Assembly (NCBI GenBank): GCA_012517605.1
Contig: JAAYUS010000124.1
Coordinates: 1 to 41,756, forward strand
Reading direction: 5' to 3'
Source of the DNA: Bacteroidales bacterium
GTDB taxonomy: Bacteria; Bacteroidota; Bacteroidia; Bacteroidales; VadinHA17
Length of the DNA stretch: 41,756 nt
Shown piece after piece: positions 34,092 through 41,756 of the stretch; position 1 is the first letter of the stretch, and every line of letters begins with the position of its first letter. The notes under the pieces were generated by a model. The model was not told where the DNA came from. It did no database searches and saw nothing but the letters and a program-made list of their open reading frames with translations. The position numbers were made by a program, and so were the translations under genes.

Positions 34092-34123
34092 CCTGCAAAA
34101 GCCAACATAGACCATTTTGCAGG
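34092..34123. repeat. inverted repeat upstream of the P-type ATPase
   Basis: Perfect 9-bp arms CCTGCAAAA (34092-34100) and TTTTGCAGG (34115-34123) with a 14-nt spacer, 51 nt upstream of the ATG at 34041. It could be an operator or part of the leader. No promoter consensus is evident beside it. Confidence 0.45.
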
Positions 34124-34131
34124 ATGGAAAG

Positions 34132-34161
34132 AAAAAGGCAACTCATTTAATTTGCCTTTTT
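34132..34161 (-). terminator. terminator of the XRE regulator gene
   Basis: Perfect 10-bp arms AAAAAGGCAA (34132-34141) and TTGCCTTTTT (34152-34161) with a 10-nt loop lie 33 nt past the stop at 34195. On the minus strand the stem ends in a run of U followed by CTTTCC. The element is symmetric enough to work in both directions. Confidence 0.8.
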
Positions 34162-34194
34162 CAACGACCATGACTTTTTTATTGGACAATCGGT

Positions 34195-34386
34195 TCAATC
34201 GAAAATAAATATATCCTCTATTCTCGATTCAAATACGTTTGCAATATCGTGGGCAAGCTTAAGTGAAGGATTATATTTGTTTTTCTCCAGAAAGACTATT
34301 GTCTCCCGGCGGACATTCACCTTCTTTGCCAGATCTTCCTGGGTAAGATTGTATCTTGCCCTGAATTCCCTGATGCGGTTATTCAT
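34195..34386 (-). CDS. small XRE-family (Cro/CI-like) transcriptional regulator
   Basis: 63 aa from the ATG at 34386; a longer frame (72 aa) only adds residues overlapping the upstream gene. Nearly the whole protein is a helix-turn-helix: [50 protein letters not shown]. Its C-terminus [10 protein letters not shown] is typical of the short YozG/YgzD-like regulators that pair with a small membrane protein. The start overlaps the end of that gene by 8 nt, so the two are translated together. It probably binds the inverted repeats at 34801-34848. Confidence 0.9.
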   Translation of the reverse strand: MNNRIREFRARYNLTQEDLAKKVNVRRETIVFLEKNKYNPSLKLAHDIANVFESRIEDIFIFD

Positions 34387-34777
34387 TTCTGATCCCCCTG
34401 AAATATAAAACAATCCAGCAGATGGCGAAAGTAATTGCCATCCCTAGTATTCCTCCTCCTATAAGTTCTTCGGTATCGAGGCTGACCCTGTCTTTGATGA
34501 ACAGGATGGCGACCCAAAGATAAAGTGAAATGTAATACGACACTGCAGCAGTTCTCTGTATGATCTTTCTAGACATTTCATCCTCTGCCGGCTCCCCACG
34601 CCGGACGCTGGTTATTCTTTTGTAACCGAAAAACAAGGCAAAACCGATAACAACTATTATCACACCGAACGACAGGGCATCATAGGGTTTCAGAACTCCA
34701 TCTGTCGAGGCCAGCCATAAAGCGGTTGTGATAAGGACAAGCAGGGCAATAATCAAAACAGCAATTCCTTTTTTCAT
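34379..34777 (-). CDS. small four-helix membrane protein paired with XRE regulator (DUF2178-like)
   Basis: 132 aa with four hydrophobic helices (about 5-25, 36-54, 78-98, 105-127) and a charged loop [20 protein letters not shown] between helices 2 and 3. Such proteins (DUF2178-like) are regularly encoded with short XRE regulators. Function is unknown. The motif DEMSRKI is conserved in these families and may face the cytoplasm. The gene starts 25 nt after the likely transcription start. Confidence 0.75.
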   Translation of the reverse strand: MKKGIAVLIIALLVLITTALWLASTDGVLKPYDALSFGVIIVVIGFALFFGYKRITSVRRGEPAEDEMSRKIIQRTAAVSYYISLYLWVAILFIKDRVSLDTEELIGGGILGMAITFAICWIVLYFRGIRNE

Positions 34778-34800
34778 GGTTAATCGTATTAGTTAAATAA

Positions 34801-34819
34801 TTCTAACACAAAGTTAGAA
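34801..34819. promoter_or_regulatory. operator-like inverted repeat over the -7 box
   Basis: TTCTAAC-ACAAA-GTTAGAA is a perfect 7-bp inverted repeat that fully contains the -7 element at 34809-34816. A second perfect 8-bp inverted repeat AATAACAT ... ATGTTATT (34823-34830 and 34841-34848) overlaps the -33 box. Binding by the XRE protein encoded just downstream would block the promoter, suggesting autoregulation. Confidence 0.6.
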
Positions 34820-34841
34820 ATAAATAACATGAATTTCCAAA
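34809..34841 (-). promoter_or_regulatory. Bacteroidota-type promoter of the membrane-protein/XRE operon
   Basis: On the minus strand a -33 TTTG (34838-34841) is separated by 21 nt from TAACTTTG (34809-34816), matching TTTG-N19-21-TAnnTTTG. Transcription would begin near 34802, about 25 nt before the ATG at 34777. This is the best promoter match I found in the window. Confidence 0.7.
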
Positions 34842-34888
34842 TGTTATTATGTTTTTTTCAGGGAGCATGTAAAAAAATAGAAATCCAT

Positions 34889-34990
34889 TAACCGCAAAGT
34901 GAGCAAAGTTAATGCAAAGAACGCAAAGCTAATATATTGATATATTGCGCTCTGAGTGCTTTGTGCAAACCTTTGCGACCTTCGCGGTTA
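34889..34990. repeat. GCAAAG-type inverted repeat, copy 3
   Basis: The left arm starts TAACCGC and contains GCAAAG at 34894, 34903, 34914 and 34923, spaced 9, 11 and 9 nt, near one helical turn. The right arm ends CTTTGCGACCTTCGCGGTTA (34971-34990), which pairs with the left arm over 16 of 20 positions. It lies downstream of the GH95 gene (stop at 35025) and could end that transcript. Confidence 0.65.
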
Positions 34991-35024
34991 GTTTCTGATT
35001 TAAGACAATTTCTGTGATGAAGTG

Positions 35025-37364
35025 TTATTCGCTCTTTAATCCTGAGTCCGTTTCTCTGAAAATATACGACTTTCCCTTTTCAGTTGATTTAATTTCGACG
35101 GCTTGTCCTTTATAGCTTAACCTGAGCGGACCGCCAAGCTTTGACAATATTTTCGCCTGTCTGAGACGGCCGTTTTCCCAGTCTATGTCAACCTCAAACC
35201 CTCCCCGGGCCATAAGGCCGTAGACATGTCCCTTGCCCCAGGCTGAAGGAAGGGCAGGAAGCAATTCGACTTCACATGCATGGCTCTGAAGAAGCATCTC
35301 GGTGATACCCGCGGTGCCCCCGAAATTTCCGTCAATCTGGAATGGGGGATGGTTGTCGAAGAGATTATTAAGAGTTGATTTCCTAAGTAATTCAAGCACA
35401 TTCTCATATGCTTTTTCACCATCCTTAAGCCGGGCATAGAAATTGATTATCCAGGCGCGGCTCCATCCCGTATGTCCTCCTCCGTGTGAGAGACGATATT
35501 CAATTGTTTTTCTTGCGGCTTCCATAAGTTCGGGATTTTTCTGCCGGGTTATCTGGTTCCCCGGATGAAGGCCGTACAGATGCGATATATGGCGGTGACC
35601 CGGCTCGGCTTCCACGAATTCCTCCGACCACTCCATGATCCTGCCGTCTGAGCCAATGCTGACAGGAGTAAGCTTATTAAGCGTCTTTTGCATTTTTATC
35701 CTGAACGCCCTGTCTGTTCCCAATATTTCAGATGCCTTTATTGTATTCTGAAGAAGGTCGCGGATTATCATGTGATCCATTGTCGGGCCCATTACCATGC
35801 TGGCACGGCCGTTTCCTCCGGGAATAATGAAACTGTTCTCGGGCGAGATTGAAGGTCCCGATACAAGAAGTCCGGTTAAGGGATCAGGAACAAGCCATCC
35901 TGTGCAGAATTCAGCAGCTTCCCTCATGACAGGATAAGCTTTGTTTTTAAGGTAGGAGGTGTCGCCGCTGAATAAAAAATGGTCCCATATATTCTGGCAG
36001 CTCCAGGCTATTCCCATCGGCCACATCCCATAACCGATAGCTCCAAGAGGTTCTGTATAATGCCAGACATCAGTTGTATAATGTGCAACAATTCCCTTCA
36101 ATCCGTACACTTCTTTTGCCGTTCTACGGGCACTGGGTCTCATTGCATCAATGAAATCTGCAAACGGAACTGCCAGTTCGCCGAGATTTGTTATTTCAGC
36201 GGGCCAGTAGTTCATCTGGATGTTGATGTTTATATGATAGTCGGCGCTCCATGGCGGATTAAGTCCGTCGGCCCAGATTCCCTGAAGGTTGGCAGGCAGG
36301 TCACCGGGCCTGGAACTGCTGATCAGGAGATAACGTCCGAACTGGTAATAAAGCTCAATCAGGTCAGGATCATTATAGCCATTCTGGAACGCGGTAATCC
36401 TTGCATCGGTTGTGAAGTAACCGCCATCACCCGATCCAAGTTCAAGGGATACTCTTTTAAAGTAAGACTGGTAATCATTAATATGGTTCTGCCTGATTTC
36501 AGAATAGGGGAGTTTTGCAATACTCTGCATTCTTGATTCTGAAACAGCTGCAGGATCTTCTCCTGAGTAATCAGTTGCTGCAGTAATGAATATGGTTGCG
36601 GAATTTGCTGCTGAGACTTTGAGGCTGTCGCCCCCTGATATAATTTGCCCTCCGTCGGTAATAATCCTTAACCGTGTTTCCATTTTAACTCCCACTCCGT
36701 CGCCCACATGTTCACTCATGGTGATGCCGTTATCTTTTGCGTGGATGGCAGCCTTGTTCCCCGGCCGTGTAAGTTTAGCAGTGAAAGCAACGGTTCCCGG
36801 CCTGTCGGCTGTTAATCTTATAACAATAGCCTGATTAGGAGCCGAAGAAAATATCTCCCTTGTGAATTTAGTCTGCCCCGAGCTGTAACTTACTCTCGCT
36901 ACAGCTTCGTTTATGTCGAGTTCACGGCGGTATCCCGACACAGAACGTAGTGGTCCGAAGCGCAGGGAAAGATCTCCCAGTGTCTGATAGCTTGATGCCT
37001 CGTCACGCCTGAATTGACCCATTATGCCGCTCTGGGCAAGTTTCTCAGCTTCGGCGTATTTTCCGGCGAAAAGGAGTTTCCGCACTTCAGGGAGGTTCTT
37101 AAGTGCATCAGGATTTGCATCCCATCTTGGCCTGCCTGTCCAGACCGATTCCTCATTCAGTTGTATCCTCTCATTTTCGATACCGCCGAAGATCATTGCC
37201 CCGAGCCTTCCGTTGCCGACAGGAAGGGCTTCGTTCCATGATTCCGCCGGCCGTGAGAACCATATTTTCATACCGGCAGGATAGTCGTAGCTCACCTGTG
37301 ATGATAAGGCGGGGTAACATATTACCCGTAAAATGAAAAGAAAAACGTAGGAGCGATATTTCAT
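35025..37364 (-). CDS. GH95 family alpha-L-fucosidase-like glycoside hydrolase
   Basis: 779 aa, with a signal peptide ending near LSSQ (residue 23). The N-terminal beta domain begins [19 protein letters not shown], as in GH95. In the (alpha/alpha)6 domain N379 and N381 ([11 protein letters not shown]) and E509 (SPEN) match the catalytic Asn pair and general acid of the family; [13 protein letters not shown] near residue 685 carries the conserved acidic residue. A C-terminal beta domain follows ([11 protein letters not shown]). It likely releases alpha-L-fucose or, as in some members, alpha-L-galactose, in the periplasm. It stands alone, without SusC/SusD partners, so it is not part of a classical polysaccharide utilisation locus here. 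Confidence 0.9.
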   Translation of the reverse strand: MKYRSYVFLFILRVICYPALSSQVSYDYPAGMKIWFSRPAESWNEALPVGNGRLGAMIFGGIENERIQLNEESVWTGRPRWDANPDALKNLPEVRKLLFAGKYAEAEKLAQSGIMGQFRRDEASSYQTLGDLSLRFGPLRSVSGYRRELDINEAVARVSYSSGQTKFTREIFSSAPNQAIVIRLTADRPGTVAFTAKLTRPGNKAAIHAKDNGITMSEHVGDGVGVKMETRLRIITDGGQIISGGDSLKVSAANSATIFITAATDYSGEDPAAVSESRMQSIAKLPYSEIRQNHINDYQSYFKRVSLELGSGDGGYFTTDARITAFQNGYNDPDLIELYYQFGRYLLISSSRPGDLPANLQGIWADGLNPPWSADYHININIQMNYWPAEITNLGELAVPFADFIDAMRPSARRTAKEVYGLKGIVAHYTTDVWHYTEPLGAIGYGMWPMGIAWSCQNIWDHFLFSGDTSYLKNKAYPVMREAAEFCTGWLVPDPLTGLLVSGPSISPENSFIIPGGNGRASMVMGPTMDHMIIRDLLQNTIKASEILGTDRAFRIKMQKTLNKLTPVSIGSDGRIMEWSEEFVEAEPGHRHISHLYGLHPGNQITRQKNPELMEAARKTIEYRLSHGGGHTGWSRAWIINFYARLKDGEKAYENVLELLRKSTLNNLFDNHPPFQIDGNFGGTAGITEMLLQSHACEVELLPALPSAWGKGHVYGLMARGGFEVDIDWENGRLRQAKILSKLGGPLRLSYKGQAVEIKSTEKGKSYIFRETDSGLKSE

Positions 37365-37382
37365 GTTTTAAGGTATTATATT

Positions 37383-37418
37383 TTGAAAAGGGACATGCCA
37401 TGACATGTCCCTTTTCAA
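37383..37418 (-). terminator. mscL terminator
   Basis: Perfect 15-bp arms (37383-37397 and 37404-37418), rich in GGGACATG/CATGTCCC, with a 6-nt loop. On the minus strand the stem follows the mscL stop (37462) by 43 nt. A separate 14-bp perfect palindrome CATGCCATGGCATG (37445-37458) lies right after the stop codon. The tail AATATAAT is not a clean U-run. Confidence 0.75.
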
Positions 37419-37461
37419 GTCCCCATGGTATGTCTTTAAAAGGTCATGCCATGGCATGTTC

Positions 37462-37860
37462 TTATTTCTTAAGAAGATCCCTTATCTCGGTAAGGAGGGC
37501 CTGATCCTTTGTAGGAGCGGGAGGTGCTGCGGGGGCCGCTTCTTCCTTTTTCTTGGCTGCATTCATTGCTTTGACGATCATGAATATTGCCCATGCAACG
37601 ATCAGGAAGTCGATGATAACCTGGATGAAATTACCGTAGTTCCATGTAACTGCAGGCACTGTTTCGGTTGCGGCTTTCAATACAACTTTCAGGTCGGTGA
37701 AATTGACACCGCCAAGCAAAAGACCTATTGGCGGCATAATGATATCATTGACAAGCGAGGAAACTATTTTTCCGAATGCTGCACCGATGATGATACCAAC
37801 AGCCATGTCGACCATATTGCCTTTCATGGCAAATGCCTTGAATTCGTCTAAAATTTTCAT
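37462..37860 (-). CDS. mscL: large-conductance mechanosensitive channel MscL
   Basis: 132 aa, normal length. [44 protein letters not shown] is the MscL N-terminal helix and TM1. TM2 ([22 protein letters not shown]) is followed by a Pro/Ala linker and the C-terminal bundle helix ending IRDLLKK. It opens under membrane tension to release solutes on osmotic downshock. It lies 25 nt downstream of the DUF3078 gene and may share its transcript. Confidence 0.97.
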   Translation of the reverse strand: MKILDEFKAFAMKGNMVDMAVGIIIGAAFGKIVSSLVNDIIMPPIGLLLGGVNFTDLKVVLKAATETVPAVTWNYGNFIQVIIDFLIVAWAIFMIVKAMNAAKKKEEAAPAAPPAPTKDQALLTEIRDLLKK

Positions 37861-37885
37861 TTTGTCAGGTTTTAGTTAGTTAATA

Positions 37886-38839
37886 TCAGAAATTATGTGA
37901 AAATCCTACACCAAAAAGTTCCTTGAATTGTGTTCTCGGTCCTGGAGCCTCATTAGATTCAAATTCACCGTTACCGTTTCTGTCGACAGGCACTTTTATA
38001 TTATCATCATAAATAAGAACGGTATTGAAATTGACATTGATATATTTGTTCACTTTAAGGGCAATAAGATTCTCCCACATCACATCTATATTCTGGGGGT
38101 TATCCCTGTAATTTGAGAAAAGATCTATTTTTGTTGTAAAGGAGACGTTTTTAAGGAATTCACCCTTGAAATCATTTTTGCTGTAAGCGGCTCTTAAATA
38201 ACCTCCAAGTTCGCTTCTTGACTTTTCACCTGGTGTAACCCCGAATGCCCCGGCTGCCGATAATGCAGGATCATTTACGAAGGTGAATTTCCCCGTCAAT
38301 GGTGCAACAAAAGCTGTAAAGTATGGAGAGGGCTTGTAATCGATACCTGCTGCAAGAAGCAGATAGGCCGGCGAGAAAATATCCGAAATCTTGTTGTCGG
38401 TATCAGGATATTTATATCCCGGGCGCATCTGTGTCCTGAAATTCAGAAGTGCAGCATAATAGATGTTTTTAAAGGCTTCACGTCCGTATTTGGACAGGAA
38501 ATCTATTTTGTCATCAGTCTTCATTGCAATGCCATCCTTCCCTTGTTTCAGTATGCCGTAGCCAAGGTCAAGTGTATTGTCCCAGGCCGATTTGCCCTGT
38601 TTGTAATTGGCAAATGCACTGAAAATCCCGTTCATGGCAAAGGAGTTCTGACCGCCTGCAGCCCAGTTTGAAAGCGAGGTCTGGGCAAGGTTCAGCGCGA
38701 ACACCCCGCCTTTCTTCCAGCCCATTATTGTATCAGTGTTCAGAGTCTTCAGCTTTTTTTCAGCATCTGTGACCTGCCCTGTTGCAAAAGAACAGACAAA
38801 GATCATTATCACAAAAATTGAAACGGTCCTGGATTTCAT
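37886..38839 (-). CDS. DUF3078 outer-membrane-like protein
   Basis: 317 aa from the ATG at 38839; the upstream 34 codons of the longer frame lack features, while MKSRTVSIFVIMIFVCSFATG is a signal peptide. The mature N-terminus GWKKGGVFALNLAQTSLSNWAAGGQNSFAMNG is the DUF3078 signature, followed by many amphipathic strands (GKSAWDNTLDLGYGILKQG, GKFTFVNDP, FTTKIDLFSNY) and the C-terminal GVGFSHNF, as in small outer-membrane beta-barrels. Its function is unknown. mscL is 25 nt downstream. Confidence 0.88.
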   Translation of the reverse strand: MKSRTVSIFVIMIFVCSFATGQVTDAEKKLKTLNTDTIMGWKKGGVFALNLAQTSLSNWAAGGQNSFAMNGIFSAFANYKQGKSAWDNTLDLGYGILKQGKDGIAMKTDDKIDFLSKYGREAFKNIYYAALLNFRTQMRPGYKYPDTDNKISDIFSPAYLLLAAGIDYKPSPYFTAFVAPLTGKFTFVNDPALSAAGAFGVTPGEKSRSELGGYLRAAYSKNDFKGEFLKNVSFTTKIDLFSNYRDNPQNIDVMWENLIALKVNKYINVNFNTVLIYDDNIKVPVDRNGNGEFESNEAPGPRTQFKELFGVGFSHNF

Positions 38840-39040
38840 GCCTGTATAAGATTTAATCTGGATAATCTGGTATAAATATCTGTCTGCATTCCTGATAGTT
38901 AAGGTACAATTCAGGCAATACAATATAAACGTAAAAGCCATAAGGGGCCATACGCATAATACCTGCCGAATTTATTGCATTATTGCAAAATACCGGATCT
39001 CTGTCTCTTGCAAATATTCAGCCGTCCTGTCAGGGCGGTT

Positions 39041-39376
39041 TTACTTTTCAACCTCTTTAATCTCGGCTTTACCGGCATTTCTTATTACCGACTCGATACC
39101 ATTGTCGCGGCCGCTTTCACTTTTATAATTCTGACTTGTACCTATAACCTGATTATTGGCAGCAGTCATGGTAAAACGAAACATATTGGTCGGAGTTTTG
39201 GTTTTGGTGAACCTTTTGGGATCTGATGCATTTTTCTTTACCGATTCGATACCATTCAGGCACGATGCTTTGCTTGAATAACCTTCGCTGCTAAGAATGG
39301 TCTGGCCATTGTCGGCTTTCAGACGAAAGCGGAATTCATTGTTTTTGCCACTCTGGTAAACTTCAAACTTTGCCAT
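39041..39376 (-). CDS. yegP: YegP/DUF1508 protein with two repeats
   Basis: 111 aa, with two copies of the DUF1508 unit: EFRFRLKADNGQTILSSEGY ... CLNGIESVKKN and MFRFTMTAANNQVIGTSQNY ... DNGIESVIRNA. It is a small soluble protein. Its role is not defined; homologues have a compact beta-alpha fold with two symmetric halves. It diverges from the HerA-like gene over a 182-nt gap and precedes the DUF3078 gene by 201 nt. Confidence 0.93.
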   Translation of the reverse strand: MAKFEVYQSGKNNEFRFRLKADNGQTILSSEGYSSKASCLNGIESVKKNASDPKRFTKTKTPTNMFRFTMTAANNQVIGTSQNYKSESGRDNGIESVIRNAGKAEIKEVEK

Positions 39377-39430
39377 ATCAATTAGATTTAGTGAATAATG
39401 AGATTAAAAGTGAAAACAATCATCATAGTT

Positions 39431-39438
39431 CAAATATA
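39431..39438 (-). promoter_or_regulatory. possible -7 promoter element of yegP
   Basis: The minus strand reads TATATTTG, fitting TAnnTTTG, 54 nt before the ATG at 39376. No TTTG lies at the right -33 distance, though the flank is strongly AT-rich. Confidence 0.3.
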
Positions 39439-39558
39439 GTATTATATTAACATTTTTTAAATATTTGATTAATTAAATATGAAACAAACAACATTTTTGA
39501 AAATTGCTGCCAAACTGCTAAATTGCATTCCTCTGAAACTTGATTAACATACGATGTC

Positions 39559-41100
39559 ATGGATATAAAAGAAAAATTCTCAACCCATATTAATGAAGGT
39601 TATGCCTGCAAAGGCGATGCCATTATTCTTGGCGGAGCAATTATCAACGGTGAGCCGTTGAACAATGCCCTTGTCAAAGTCCCTTTGAAGACAATGAACA
39701 GGCATGGGCTTATAGCCGGTGCGACCGGTACCGGCAAGACCAAATCACTCCAGGTGATTGCCGAGCAGCTTTCCCAGAAAGGTGTTCCGGTTCTTCTTAT
39801 GGATGTCAAGGGCGACCTTAGCGGAATTGCTATGCCGGGTGTGGAGAAACCTTTTATAACTGAACGGCATGGTAAGATTGGCCTCCCTTATTCCACAAGC
39901 GGGTGCCCTGTTGAACTTATGACAATATCAAAGCAGGATGGAGTGCGCCTCAGGGCAACGGTATCAGAGTTCGGACCTGTCCTTCTTTCAAGGATACTTG
40001 ATCTGAACGATACTCAGGGAGGCGTTCTCGCTGTCATATTTAAATATTGCGACGACAAGGGAATGCCGCTTCTCGACCTGAAGGACCTGAAAAAGGTTAT
40101 CCAGTATGCCACTGGAGAAGGGAAAGCTGAATTTGAACGTGAATATGGTAAAATATCAACCTCCACAACGGGTATAATCCTCCGTAAGGTGATGGAGCTT
40201 GAACAGCAGGATGCCGACCTCTTTTTCGGCGAACTGTCTTTCGAAGTAAAGGACCTTATGCGGCGCGACAGGGATGGGAAAGGGTATGTGAATATTATAA
40301 GACTTACTGATATACAGGATAAACCTAAGCTCTTTTCAACGTTTATGCTTTGCCTTCTTGCCGAGGTATACGACACAATGCCGGAAAGAGGCGATGTCGA
40401 AAAGCCCGAGCTTGTGATCTTTGTCGATGAGGCTCATCTTGTCTTTAACCAGGCCAGCAAGGCTCTTCTGAATGAGATTGAGAACATTGTCAAGCTTATA
40501 AGGTCAAAAGGGGTAGGGGTATTCTTTGTCACACAGAACCCGATGGATGTGCCAAATGATGTGCTCGCCCAGCTGGGACTGAAGATACAGCATGCATTAA
40601 GGGCATTTACGGCTGTCGACAGGCAGGCAATAAAGCTTACAGCTCAGAATTTCCCGATTTCCGAATTCTATAAGACTGATGAAACACTTACATCACTTGG
40701 AATAGGAGAAGCACTTGTAACGGCACTTAACGAGAAAGGTATCCCGACACCCCTTGCAGCAACGATGATGAGAGCCCCCATGAGCAGAATGGACATCCTT
40801 TCACAGGACGAGATTGACACAATAAACAGGAATTCAGACCTGGTAAGAAAATATGCTCAGTCGATCGACCGTGAAAGCGCTTTTGAAATCCTTTCCAGGA
40901 AGATTGATACCATACAGAAACAGGCAGCAGAGGAGGCTGAAAGGAAAGATTGGGAGAAACAGAGAGGGGGAGAATGGGGGAGAAGAACCACGGGTACATC
41001 AGGCCGCAGAAGAACCACTGCAAGCCCCGTGGTAAAGGTGCTGACAAGCGCCACTTTCATAAGGGGTGTGCTTGGGATTATGAAAAAAGTGATGAAATAA
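39559..41100 (+). CDS. HerA/YjgR-like ATPase (DUF853)
   Basis: 513 aa. Walker A GATGTGKT at 54-61, followed by LLMDVKGDLSGIAMPG and FVDEAHLVF (Walker B), then FVTQNPMDVPNDVLAQLG, the conserved run of the DUF853/YjgR family. The C-terminus has a charged helix, then a Gly/Arg/Thr-rich linker (GRRTTGTSGRRR) and a last hydrophobic helix. The family belongs to the HerA-FtsK superfamily of hexameric ATPases; the cellular role is not settled. The start ATG is at 39559. It diverges from yegP. Confidence 0.92.
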   Translation: MDIKEKFSTHINEGYACKGDAIILGGAIINGEPLNNALVKVPLKTMNRHGLIAGATGTGKTKSLQVIAEQLSQKGVPVLLMDVKGDLSGIAMPGVEKPFITERHGKIGLPYSTSGCPVELMTISKQDGVRLRATVSEFGPVLLSRILDLNDTQGGVLAVIFKYCDDKGMPLLDLKDLKKVIQYATGEGKAEFEREYGKISTSTTGIILRKVMELEQQDADLFFGELSFEVKDLMRRDRDGKGYVNIIRLTDIQDKPKLFSTFMLCLLAEVYDTMPERGDVEKPELVIFVDEAHLVFNQASKALLNEIENIVKLIRSKGVGVFFVTQNPMDVPNDVLAQLGLKIQHALRAFTAVDRQAIKLTAQNFPISEFYKTDETLTSLGIGEALVTALNEKGIPTPLAATMMRAPMSRMDILSQDEIDTINRNSDLVRKYAQSIDRESAFEILSRKIDTIQKQAAEEAERKDWEKQRGGEWGRRTTGTSGRRRTTASPVVKVLTSATFIRGVLGIMKKVMK

Positions 41101-41132
41101 TAGGGCCTTTTGCTTGATACCCTGGCGTCAGC

Positions 41133-41555
41133 TTAGTTCCTCACAGCAATGCTGTCGACAATGTAACGTGAATCTCCTCTCCAGGGAACAGTCCCTTTTT
41201 TCTCACGATAATGCACAATGACATTTCTTCCCTGAAGTGTATCGAACATGGGAGAGACGTCCTTTTTTAGTACAGAAAACTGAAATTTCTCGGATGCGAG
41301 TGCAACATTCGCCGAGCTCGACACACTGCTTAATATCAATTCCCCTTCATATGTCTTGAATATCACGCCCTTGTTGGAGAATTTCTGAAGAAGTCCGGCT
41401 CTGTAGCCTTCACTGTAAGTGAAAAAGTATTTGAGATAGACAAAGCTGACCAACAGTACAGCAAGCAGGTACACTGTCCATTTGAATATTTTCTTTGTCT
41501 TTTTTACCACTCCTGTCCATCTGGAAGGTTTTGTCTGATTCAGTTCTGCTGCCAT
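41133..41555 (-). CDS. small conserved membrane-anchored protein, unknown function
   Basis: 140 aa. One membrane helix (about residues 26-46) is followed by YSEGYRAGLLQKFSNKGVIFKTYEGEL, a block I have the impression is well conserved in Bacteroidota proteins of this size, sometimes misannotated as 6-phosphogluconate dehydrogenase. The remainder is an extracytoplasmic beta-rich region ending DSRYIVDSIAVRN. No enzyme motif is present. It converges on the HerA-like gene with a 32-nt gap. Confidence 0.78.
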   Translation of the reverse strand: MAAELNQTKPSRWTGVVKKTKKIFKWTVYLLAVLLVSFVYLKYFFTYSEGYRAGLLQKFSNKGVIFKTYEGELILSSVSSSANVALASEKFQFSVLKKDVSPMFDTLQGRNVIVHYREKKGTVPWRGDSRYIVDSIAVRN

Positions 41556-41665
41556 AGTGATGAATTTTAGATTAGTCTTTGCTTGTCATACTTTACTGTT
41601 AAGTAAATATGCGAATAAAGTTAAGTTATTTCTCAGAATAAAATAAAGTTAAAGATGATCTAAAA

Positions 41666-41756
41666 TTATTGTTTTAGCGCCGCCTTCGTAAAAATGTATT
41701 CAGGTATCTTCTGGTTGAACTTTATTGAGGTTATTTTAAATTCGGTGCCTTCCCCC
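41666..41756 (-). CDS. C-terminal fragment of a LolA-like outer-membrane lipoprotein carrier protein
   Basis: Only the last 29 codons are in the window, ending at the TAA at 41666-41668; they read FKITSIKFNQKIPEYIFTKA and close with LKQ. This resembles the final strand and tail of LolA-like carrier proteins, which typically end with a strand followed by a short hydrophobic-basic segment. The fragment is too short for certainty. The 110-nt gap to the 140-aa gene shows no strong promoter. Confidence 0.4.
   Translation of the reverse strand, partial: GEGTEFKITSIKFNQKIPEYIFTKAALKQ

Noticed and set aside
34889-34990. GCAAAG array considered as a CRISPR-like repeat
   Set aside because: Units are six bases and about 10 nt apart with no spacers of 25-40 nt, and no cas genes are present.
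37405-37851. 148-codon plus-strand ORF opposite mscL
   Set aside because: mscL is unambiguous on the minus strand; the antisense frame is Cys/His-rich noise.
39021-39039. Hairpin GCCGTCCTGTCAGGGCGGT as yegP terminator
   Set aside because: On the minus strand it contains a C-A mismatch and lacks a U-tract; the T-run follows only on the plus strand, where there is no gene to end.

Overview
The window is typical of Bacteroidota (probably class Bacteroidia; the order is a guess). Supporting evidence is the DUF4402, DUF3078 and DUF5916/CBM9 proteins, the type of GH78 and GH95 enzymes, Bacteroidota-style promoter motifs (TTTG / TAnnTTTG), little use of Shine-Dalgarno sequences, and an AT-leaning composition. 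Most genes are on the minus strand. I see no rRNA, tRNA, transposase, phage gene or CRISPR array.

Layout. 1-1,880 (minus): two secreted DUF4402 paralogues followed by a PapD-like periplasmic chaperone cut by the left edge, possibly a surface-fibre assembly operon. 2,129-8,885 (minus): an outer-membrane CBM9/DUF5916 protein, a lipid-anchored FAD oxidoreductase, a GH78-type alpha-L-rhamnosidase and a small lipoprotein. 8,920-17,630 (minus): a very compact carotenoid operon. In transcription order it encodes a 75-aa membrane protein, CrtB, Idi, CrtZ, a fused CrtYcd-type lycopene cyclase, CruF, an acyltransferase, a GT2 glycosyltransferase, a TPR protein, a CrtI-family desaturase and a DNA photolyase; from crtB onward every junction overlaps or is within about 11 nt. 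17,888-19,468: a secreted protein with an aromatic-rich middle and an Arg/Ser repeat tail.

19,854-26,559: an RluA pseudouridine synthase and a TspO-like protein (plus), then on the minus strand a CarH-type B12 photoreceptor repressor, a two-domain fasciclin lipoprotein, a bacterial PH protein, and a second phytoene/squalene-synthase plus CrtI-family desaturase pair. 26,760-34,041: an alpha/beta hydrolase (plus), then a ChbG/HpnK deacetylase, an AI-2E-family transporter, an MFS transporter and a SERCA-like P-type ATPase (minus). 34,195-34,777: a small membrane protein and XRE regulator with a clear promoter and operator. 35,025-41,756: GH95 fucosidase, MscL, DUF3078 protein, YegP, a HerA/YjgR-like ATPase (plus), a small conserved membrane protein and the tail of a LolA-like protein.

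How it fits together. The main operon can be read as a route from IPP/DMAPP through phytoene and lycopene to a monocyclic, 3-hydroxylated and 1',2'-hydrated carotenoid that is then glycosylated and acylated (a myxol/saproxanthin-like ester). A GGPP synthase gene is absent. The photolyase at the operon's end and the nearby CarH-like protein, which keeps the residues that make CarH light-responsive, suggest a light-controlled photoprotection regulon. The least explained parts are the second synthase/desaturase pair, the TPR and 75-aa proteins of the operon, the DUF4402/chaperone operon, and dispersed hairpins built from GCAAAG arrays.
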